Source of the DNA: Prochlorococcus sp. AG-355-A09
GTDB taxonomy: Bacteria; Cyanobacteriota; Cyanobacteriia; PCC-6307; Cyanobiaceae
Length of the DNA: 49,980 nucleotides
Assembly: GCA_003280995.1 (NCBI GenBank)
Contig: QCDG01000012.1
Coordinates: 1-49,980, forward strand
Direction of reading: 5' to 3'
Shown: piece by piece, positions 45,401-49,980 of the stretch
How the letters are laid out: every line of letters starts with the position of its first letter
Position numbering within the stretch: the first letter of the stretch is position 1
Notes under the pieces: model-generated
What the model saw: only the letters and a program-made list of their open reading frames with translations
What the model was told of the DNA's origin: nothing
Databases searched by the model: none
Position numbers and translations under genes: made by a program

Positions 45401-45918
45401 AAGATAGAACCAAAGTCTCTTTAGTTGGAATGATCCCTGATTTAAAGCAAATTACAACGAGAAAAGGAGATAGGATGGCTATAGTTCAGCTTGAAGATCT
45501 TTCTGGAAGTTGCGAAGCAATAGTTTTTCCAAAAACCTATGTCAGATTATCCGAATTTCTTTTGACTGATACTAGATTATTGTTTTGGGGCACAATAGAT
45601 AAAAAAAGTGATAAGACTCAATTAATAATTGATGATTGCAGAGAAATAGATAACCTTAAATTGCTTATTATTAATCTTGAAAGTTCTCAAGCATCAGATG
45701 TAAGAGTACAAAATACTTTAAGAAACTGTTTAACTAAATTTAAACCAGATAAAGATAGATGTGGAATCAAGATTCCAGTTTTAGCTGCAGTAAGAAATGA
45801 GCATACTGTTACTTACGTTAAATTTGGCAATCAATTCTGTATTGGAGATGTACAAGGAGCATGCAAATTATTAGAAGAAAATTCATTCCAAGTTAACTTG
45901 AAATCTTTAGTTTCCTAG
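42421..45918 (+). CDS. dnaE: DNA polymerase III alpha subunit, unsplit
   Basis: DnaE is the replicative polymerase. The protein is about 1165 residues, with the PHP domain (PLHNHSDYSLLDG at the start), polymerase motifs VGPGRGSAAGSLVAYALQI near residue 362 and DIDTDFCIDRRNEV near 405 (catalytic Asp residues), and a C-terminal OB fold (VSLVGMIPDLKQITTRKGD). I chose ATG 42421; a TTG six bases upstream is in frame. The gene is whole: it has no split and no intein, unlike the split-intein dnaE of many other cyanobacteria. Confidence 0.97.
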   Translation: MAFVPLHNHSDYSLLDGASQISKIVDRACNLGMESIALTDHGVMYGVLDLVKKCKDKGIKPIIGNEMYVINGSIDDPQPKKEKRYHLVVLAKNYTGYKNLVKLTTISHLNGMRGRGIFSRPCIDKSLLSKYSDGLIVSTACLGGEIPQAILKGRLDVAEDIAIWYKKLFADDFYLEIQDHGSIEDRIVNVELIKIGKKHQIKVIATNDAHYLSSMDVEAHDALLCVLTGKLISDEKRLRYTGTEYIKSESEMLELFKDHIDDESIIEAVNNTVEISQKVEQFDLFGNYRMPKFPLNEDTDSFSFLTQLSNKGLLKRLKKNDLTEVDENYKKRLSSELEIIKDMGFPDYFLVVWDYIKFARDNSIPVGPGRGSAAGSLVAYALQITNIDPVEHGLLFERFLNPARKSMPDIDTDFCIDRRNEVIDYVTNRYGEDKVAQIITFNKMTSKAVLKDVARVLDIPYGEADKLAKLIPVVRGKPYKLNEMIDKNSPCQEFREKYINDNRVKKWVDLALRIEGTNKTYGVHAAGVVIASDPLDELVPLQRNNEGQIITQYSMDDIESLGLLKMDFLGLKNLTMIEKTVSLINQSTGRKINIDELPQNDCKTFDLIGRGDLEGIFQLESSGMKQVVRDFKPSSLEDISSILALYRPGPLDAGLIPKFINRKNGNEKVDFPHPFIKSILTETYGIMVYQEQIMKIAQDLAGYSLGDADLLRRAMGKKKVSEMVKHRNIFVEGSMKKGVNEKLANDLFDQMVLFAEYCFNKSHSTAYGAVTYQTAFLKAHFPVAYMAALLSVNSGSSDKMQRYISNCYSMGIDVISPSINFSGVDFTIKNNQILFGLSAIKNLGDSAIRNIIENRNSFGIFKSLSDLCDRLPSNVLNKRSLESLIHCGALDEFSNDNNRAQLLSDLEHVIEWASSRNRDKLSGQGNLFDSKEEFSNVAFSDSQLAKVDDYSLIEKLKLEKQLLGFYLSDHPLKHLTKPAKLVSPISISHLEETKDRTKVSLVGMIPDLKQITTRKGDRMAIVQLEDLSGSCEAIVFPKTYVRLSEFLLTDTRLLFWGTIDKKSDKTQLIIDDCREIDNLKLLIINLESSQASDVRVQNTLRNCLTKFKPDKDRCGIKIPVLAAVRNEHTVTYVKFGNQFCIGDVQGACKLLEENSFQVNLKSLVS

Positions 45919-45919
45919 A

Positions 45920-46369
45920 TTAACTTTTATCCTCGAAATTTTGTGTTGCAGGTTTGAAGGCTGCTTTTGCGCGTTGTATGTTCATTGGAATATTTTCTAT
46001 ACCAAAAAAAGATCCAGGTTCTTTATCCCAACTAGCTGATAATATTCCAAAACTCAATCCTGCTAGACCCAACAAAAAAAACAATGCTGAAATTGCAATT
46101 GTTGATGAAGGAGGTATTTCAGCAATATTTCTCGTTACTATAATGTAGCTAACTACGAAAACCGACATCCCTAATATTGTGGGAATTCCTGCGGTAAAAA
46201 ATATTCTTCTTGCCATTCTATCAGCAACATATTTTGGTATCCCAGTTGATGATCTTTTTGGGGTAGTTGCAGTACTCGATGCTTTTTCTAGATTAGCAAA
46301 CGCAGTTTTCTCAGAATAATTTTTTTTCTTTTTAAATGGTGTCTTTTTTTTAGATGGCTTTTTTTTCAT
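45920..46369 (-). CDS. PAM68-like photosystem II assembly protein
   Basis: PAM68 family proteins help to assemble photosystem II, probably by assisting insertion of CP47. The 149 residues begin with a Lys-rich tail (MKKKPSKKKTPFKKKKNY), then the conserved GIPKYVADRMARRIFFTAGI and two membrane helices, ending with the polar GSFFGIENIPMNIQRAKAAF. It ends 1 bp after the dnaE stop on the opposite strand and starts 9 bp after rpsO, on the same strand. Confidence 0.88.
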   Translation of the reverse strand: MKKKPSKKKTPFKKKKNYSEKTAFANLEKASSTATTPKRSSTGIPKYVADRMARRIFFTAGIPTILGMSVFVVSYIIVTRNIAEIPPSSTIAISALFFLLGLAGLSFGILSASWDKEPGSFFGIENIPMNIQRAKAAFKPATQNFEDKS

Positions 46370-46378
46370 TAATTGAAA

Positions 46379-46648
46379 TCATCCTCTGATTCCAATTTTC
46401 TTTACTAGCTCTTGATATCTCTGAACATTTTTGTCTTTTATGAAAGAAAGTAATCTTTTCCTTTTACCAATCATTTTTAATAATCCTTGCCTTGAAGCGA
46501 AATCATGAATGTTTCCTTGGAGGTGGTCACTTAATTTCGATATTCTTTTTGAAAGCAGTGCTACTTGAACTTCTGCTGAACCTGTATCAGTTGGATGTAC
46601 TTGATGAGTCTCAATCAGCTTCTGTTTTTCAGCTGTATCTAATGACAT
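46379..46648 (-). CDS. rpsO: 30S ribosomal protein S15
   Basis: S15 binds the central domain of 16S rRNA early in 30S assembly. The 89 residues are full length ([20 protein letters not shown] to KKIGIRG) with the key [19 protein letters not shown] region and [15 protein letters not shown]. It lies between ruvA and the PAM68-like gene on the same strand. Confidence 0.98.
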   Translation of the reverse strand: MSLDTAEKQKLIETHQVHPTDTGSAEVQVALLSKRISKLSDHLQGNIHDFASRQGLLKMIGKRKRLLSFIKDKNVQRYQELVKKIGIRG

Positions 46649-46680
46649 AAATTTTATTTCTTTTACTCTATGATACTACG

Positions 46681-47358
46681 TCAGCTAGCTATATTACTAC
46701 TTTCCTTATCTAGATAATTCATTGCTAATTTCAACAAATTTTCAAATGATAAATTATTATCTTTTTTAGCAAGTAGATCTACTTCTTTATTTATAATTGG
46801 CAAAATAGTCTTGATTTCTTTATTTTTGTAATTTAATGATTGAAGGGTTAACTGAAGGTCCTCGATCATCTTATTAGTTTCAGGATCCTTAATCTCAAAT
46901 TCATCTTTGGCTTTTTCTTCTTCAAATTGTATTTCACTTTTAAATTTATTTTTAAGCTCTAAAATTAACCGATCACTCATTTTTTGTCCTATACCAGGTA
47001 CGGAACAAATTAATTTTTTGTTTTGTGTCTTTATTGCATTGATAACTTCACCAATAGAGAATTTATTTAATATCCCTATACCGATTTGAGATCCAACACC
47101 TCGGATGCTTAAAATTTCAATAAAGAAATTCTTTTGTTCCTTTGATGTAAAGCCAAATAATAAATCTGAATCTTCTTTCTTAATATGTTTTATCCAAAGA
47201 GTTATGTTTTTATTTGATATCTGATTTGTTTTTAATTTGAGAAATAAGGATTCTAGTATTTGTATTTCGTAACCTAGTCCTTGGCAATTTATTAGAACAA
47301 AAAACTTTTGATTATTTTGCCATAAATCAACTAGATCTCCACTAATCCAACTAATCAA
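46681..47358 (-). CDS. ruvA: Holliday junction DNA helicase subunit RuvA
   Basis: RuvA binds four-way DNA junctions and loads RuvB for branch migration. The 225 residues start MISWISGDLVDLWQNNQKFF (OB domain), with two helix-hairpin-helix repeats (LSIRGVGSQIGIGIL and ICSVPGIGQKMSDRLILEL) in the middle and a C-terminal RuvB-interacting domain after an acidic linker (EEEKAKDEFEIKD). Its ATG directly abuts the stop of the secreted gene upstream. Confidence 0.94.
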   Translation of the reverse strand: MISWISGDLVDLWQNNQKFFVLINCQGLGYEIQILESLFLKLKTNQISNKNITLWIKHIKKEDSDLLFGFTSKEQKNFFIEILSIRGVGSQIGIGILNKFSIGEVINAIKTQNKKLICSVPGIGQKMSDRLILELKNKFKSEIQFEEEKAKDEFEIKDPETNKMIEDLQLTLQSLNYKNKEIKTILPIINKEVDLLAKKDNNLSFENLLKLAMNYLDKESSNIAS

Positions 47359-47709
47359 TTAACCACCATCCACTTGACAACCAATTAGTGCCCCTGCGGT
47401 TCCTCCTGCTGGTACTGCCCAAAATCTATCTTTTCCTCTGGTGGAGGAAAGAGCTAATCCTGCTCCAAGAAGACCTCCGATAACTGATCCTTCACTACAA
47501 TCATTATCATCTACTTTTTGTGCTTGCTCACCTCCACAAGGGATTTCTATATCAACTACATAATTTTTTACGTAGCCTGGACTTGATTGTGTTCCGGGAA
47601 TATATTCTTCTCTGTATTCTTTTCTGGTACATGTAGCAGCCTTTGGGGTTGATGCATTTGCTTGGAGAAATGGAGAAAAGAAAAATATTGCAAACAAAAG
47701 TAATTTCAT
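47359..47709 (-). CDS. Secreted glycine-zipper protein (116 aa)
   Basis: Residues 1-19 form a signal peptide (LLLFAIFFFSPFLQANA). The mature protein has four Cys and a C-terminal Gly-zipper helix (GSVIGGLLGAGLALSS, then GGTAGALIGCQV) of the type in outer-membrane-associated small proteins. The family is not clear. It directly precedes ruvA and may share its transcript. The zipper suggests membrane association or oligomerisation. Confidence 0.7.
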   Translation of the reverse strand: MKLLLFAIFFFSPFLQANASTPKAATCTRKEYREEYIPGTQSSPGYVKNYVVDIEIPCGGEQAQKVDDNDCSEGSVIGGLLGAGLALSSTRGKDRFWAVPAGGTAGALIGCQVDGG

Positions 47710-47733
47710 TACTAAACAAGTTTTTTTTTTATT

Positions 47734-48624
47734 TTATATCCTTTTACGTATTTTGGTTGAAGATATAATAGTTCCTAATAAAACTAGTAGAGCGCCTAAA
47801 AAAAATTTTATGTTTATTATTTCGCTAAAAAACAAAACCCCCCAAATAGATCCGAATAAAACTTGTAAATAGTTTATAGTCGAAGCCTCAGAAGCAGGTA
47901 AATTTTTTAATCCTATAGTTAAGAAAGTTTGACCTAATTGCGTAAATATGCCAATGCCAATTATCCAAACTAATTCATTCCAACTTGGTGTTACCCAATT
48001 GATTAATACAATTGGCAATAAAGTTATAAAAGAAACAAGTGGAAAATATTCAATAATTACATAAACATCTTCAGTAAATGAAAGTTTCTTAACTGTAACG
48101 TAAGCCAATGCAGTGCACATTGCCCCAAGAAATGCTACCGAAATAGAAACCATTTCAATTTCAACGTTTATACTTGATAATTGACTTGGGTTCAATATTA
48201 CTAATATTCCAATCCAGCCAATAATTAAAGCAAAAATTATTTTCCGAGTTATCTTTTCTTTTATAAATATGCCAGCAAATATCGATATAAAAATAGGATA
48301 TGTGTACTGAATGACAGTAGATATACTAAGAGGCATATTTCTTATCGCATAAAAAATACAAACTAAAGCTAAGGTTCCTAAAATACCTCTTAATATAAGT
48401 AACGGTTTATTTTTGCCCCAAGGATTTATATTTTTTTGATTAATTATGAATAATGTAATTATCAAACTTAATAATGATCTGAATAAAACTAATTCATAAA
48501 TAGGGATCCTTTTATCAATATTTTTTACGCACAATGTCATCAAGCTAAAGAAGAATGAGGCATATACCAAATTCAACTTATTCAATGAATTAAATTTTTT
48601 CTTTAATTCTGCGATGTTTATCAT
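47734..48624 (-). CDS. EamA (DMT) family transporter
   Basis: The 296-residue protein has ten predicted membrane helices in two EamA repeats of five. The first repeat begins LNLVYASFFFSLMTLCVKN and includes RGILGTLALVCIFYAIRNMP; the second includes ALAYVTVKKLSF and LPASEASTINYLQVLFGS. Such transporters export amino acids or other small metabolites; the substrate is not readable here. It is transcribed away from dnaG. Confidence 0.9.
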   Translation of the reverse strand: MINIAELKKKFNSLNKLNLVYASFFFSLMTLCVKNIDKRIPIYELVLFRSLLSLIITLFIINQKNINPWGKNKPLLILRGILGTLALVCIFYAIRNMPLSISTVIQYTYPIFISIFAGIFIKEKITRKIIFALIIGWIGILVILNPSQLSSINVEIEMVSISVAFLGAMCTALAYVTVKKLSFTEDVYVIIEYFPLVSFITLLPIVLINWVTPSWNELVWIIGIGIFTQLGQTFLTIGLKNLPASEASTINYLQVLFGSIWGVLFFSEIINIKFFLGALLVLLGTIISSTKIRKRI

Positions 48625-48717
48625 TTAAAAATAGTTTTATTGTGAAATTAAGTAGATTCTTATTTGATTTTGACCTATAACAAATAAATCATTATTAGTT
48701 TTTTGATTAAAATCTCA

Positions 48718-49980
48718 ATGGTTCATTCTATACATCCAAGAACTATTCAAGAGGTTAAGGAAAAAGCAGATATTGTTGACGTTATATCTGAACATATTGT
48801 TCTTAAGAAGAAAGGCAAGGAATTTGTTGGGATTTGTCCTTTTCATGATGATACTAAGCCATCTATGACAGTATCACCAAGTAAACAATTCTATTATTGT
48901 TTTTCCTGTGGAGCTGGTGGTAACTCTATTAAATTTTTAATGGAATTTACTCGTGCAAATTTTTCTGATGTTGTGCTTTCTCTTGCTAAGAAAAATAATA
49001 TTAATGTTGAAAATCTTGAGGGCCCCCAAAAAGAAGCTTATAAAAAACAATTATCTAGAAAGGAGGAGCTTTATAAAATTTTAAGAGTAACTAAAAATTG
49101 GTTTAAGTCTCAATTAAATAATTCTCTAGGTGTTGAAGCCATGAGATATTTAACATCCAAAAGAGGCTTGAGTAATAAAATTATTGATGATTTTGAATTA
49201 GGTTTTGCTCCAAATTCATGGAATGATTTATTTAATTATCTATCCAAGGTAGAAAAATTTCCTATTAATCAAATATTGGCTTCAGGTCTTGCTATTTCTA
49301 AAGATAATTCTGATAAGATATATGACCGTTTTAGAAATAGATTAATCGTTCCAATAAATGATATGCAGGGACGAGTAGTTGCCTTTGGTGGAAGATCTCT
49401 TGATGGACAGGACCCCAAATACCTTAATTCTCCCGAATCAGAGATATTTGAAAAAGGGAAAATGTTGTTTGCATTTGAAAAAGCATCTAGCAATATAAGA
49501 AAAAGAGATAAAGCTATTATTGTTGAAGGATACTTTGATGTAATTGCTCTTCATTCAAAAGGTATTGCTAATTCTGTAGCTTCCCTCGGTACAGCATTAA
49601 ACAAGTATCAAATTTCTCAACTATGTAGATGTACAGATAATAAAAATATAATCTTGAATTTTGATTCAGATAATGCAGGGATATTAGCTACAAAGAGGGT
49701 AATAAAAGAAGTCGAAAGCTTATCTCTCCATGATCAAATTAATCTTAAGGTTCTTCAGCTTAACGATTTTAAAGATCCTGACGAATTTTTGAATAATCAT
49801 ACTCGAGAAGACTATTTTAATTTAATTGATAATTCATCCTACTGGATTGATTGGGAGATTGATCAGATTTTTAAAGATAAAGATTTAACTAAGTCTGAAA
49901 ATTTCCAGAGTGTTATTTCTTCATTGGTAAAATTGTTGAGTAAATTACCTCAATCATCAATAAGAACTCATTACTTACAA
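48718..49980 (+). CDS. dnaG: DNA primase, C-terminus cut by window edge
   Basis: DnaG makes the RNA primers for replication. The frame is open from ATG 48718 to the right edge, 421 codons. Residues 34-60 form the CHC2-type zinc finger (CPFHDDTKPSMTVSPSKQ, then CFSCG). The catalytic core follows, with the TOPRIM segment IIVEGYFDVIALHSKGI near residue 266 and FDSDNAGILATKRV further on. About a third of a typical DnaG, including the helicase-binding domain, is missing outside the window. Confidence 0.96.
   Translation, partial: MVHSIHPRTIQEVKEKADIVDVISEHIVLKKKGKEFVGICPFHDDTKPSMTVSPSKQFYYCFSCGAGGNSIKFLMEFTRANFSDVVLSLAKKNNINVENLEGPQKEAYKKQLSRKEELYKILRVTKNWFKSQLNNSLGVEAMRYLTSKRGLSNKIIDDFELGFAPNSWNDLFNYLSKVEKFPINQILASGLAISKDNSDKIYDRFRNRLIVPINDMQGRVVAFGGRSLDGQDPKYLNSPESEIFEKGKMLFAFEKASSNIRKRDKAIIVEGYFDVIALHSKGIANSVASLGTALNKYQISQLCRCTDNKNIILNFDSDNAGILATKRVIKEVESLSLHDQINLKVLQLNDFKDPDEFLNNHTREDYFNLIDNSSYWIDWEIDQIFKDKDLTKSENFQSVISSLVKLLSKLPQSSIRTHYLQ

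Noticed and set aside
42421..45918. Split-intein dnaE as in many cyanobacteria
   Set aside because: The frame is continuous for about 1165 residues with all domains and no intein motifs.
1..49980. CRISPR arrays, transposases, prophage or restriction-modification genes
   Set aside because: I saw no direct-repeat arrays, no transposase or integrase motifs and no methyltransferase or nuclease pair of defence type on either strand.

Overview
The window looks like a chromosome segment of a high-light-adapted Prochlorococcus or a very close picocyanobacterium. The evidence is very AT-rich DNA (roughly 30% GC by eye), cyanobacteria-only families (PAM68, Ycf55/DUF3685, DUF1816, DUF1830, DUF3288), a urea transporter with a complete urease set, glucosylglycerate genes, tiny intergenic gaps, and no insertion sequence, prophage or CRISPR array. 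The organism assignment is inference; nothing was searched.

Layout. 1-6.9 kb is housekeeping: a thioredoxin-fold protein cut by the left edge, a Ycf55-like protein with a dead receiver domain, hisA, a CSP41-like epimerase, pgsA, a PPC-glutaredoxin fusion, a short-chain reductase and nth. 6.9-12.6 kb is an iron- and redox-flavoured accessory block: an Fe3+-type ABC ATPase, a 40-residue Lys/Cys-rich peptide, ferritin, a Crp-family regulator, a zinc-ribbon membrane protein, and a Rieske oxygenase / 33-residue membrane peptide / ModF-like ATPase operon. Three Fur-box-like sequences lie in this block. 12.6-16.3 kb is a run of short genes without recognised function, several under 60 codons.

16.3-26.6 kb is the urea system. 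urtABCDE reads leftward, with a hairpin between urtA and urtB and an NtcA-like site before urtA. ureGFE reads leftward and ureDABC rightward from one short divergent promoter. Urea is imported, hydrolysed by nickel urease, and yields ammonium and CO2.

26.6-31.4 kb holds four genes that together form a glucosylglycerate cycle: GpgS and GpgP make the nitrogen-free solute, a GH13_18 phosphorylase can split it, and a glycerate kinase returns glycerate to 3-phosphoglycerate. Its position next to the urea genes fits a nitrogen-limited lifestyle.

31.4-50 kb is housekeeping again: small membrane proteins, uppP, tRNA-Pro(GGG), msrA, an ABC exporter, trpD, carA, a STAS protein that seems to start at AUA, Mini-RNase III, a 23S rRNA methyltransferase, DUF1816, gatA, an unsplit dnaE, PAM68, rpsO, ruvA, an EamA transporter and the 5' part of dnaG, which runs off the right edge.

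I found no clear new defence or mobile system. The best leads are the Fur-box cluster with its short Lys/Cys-rich gene, the coupled Rieske/micro-peptide/ATPase operon, the glucosylglycerate cycle beside the urea genes, and the AUA-start STAS gene.
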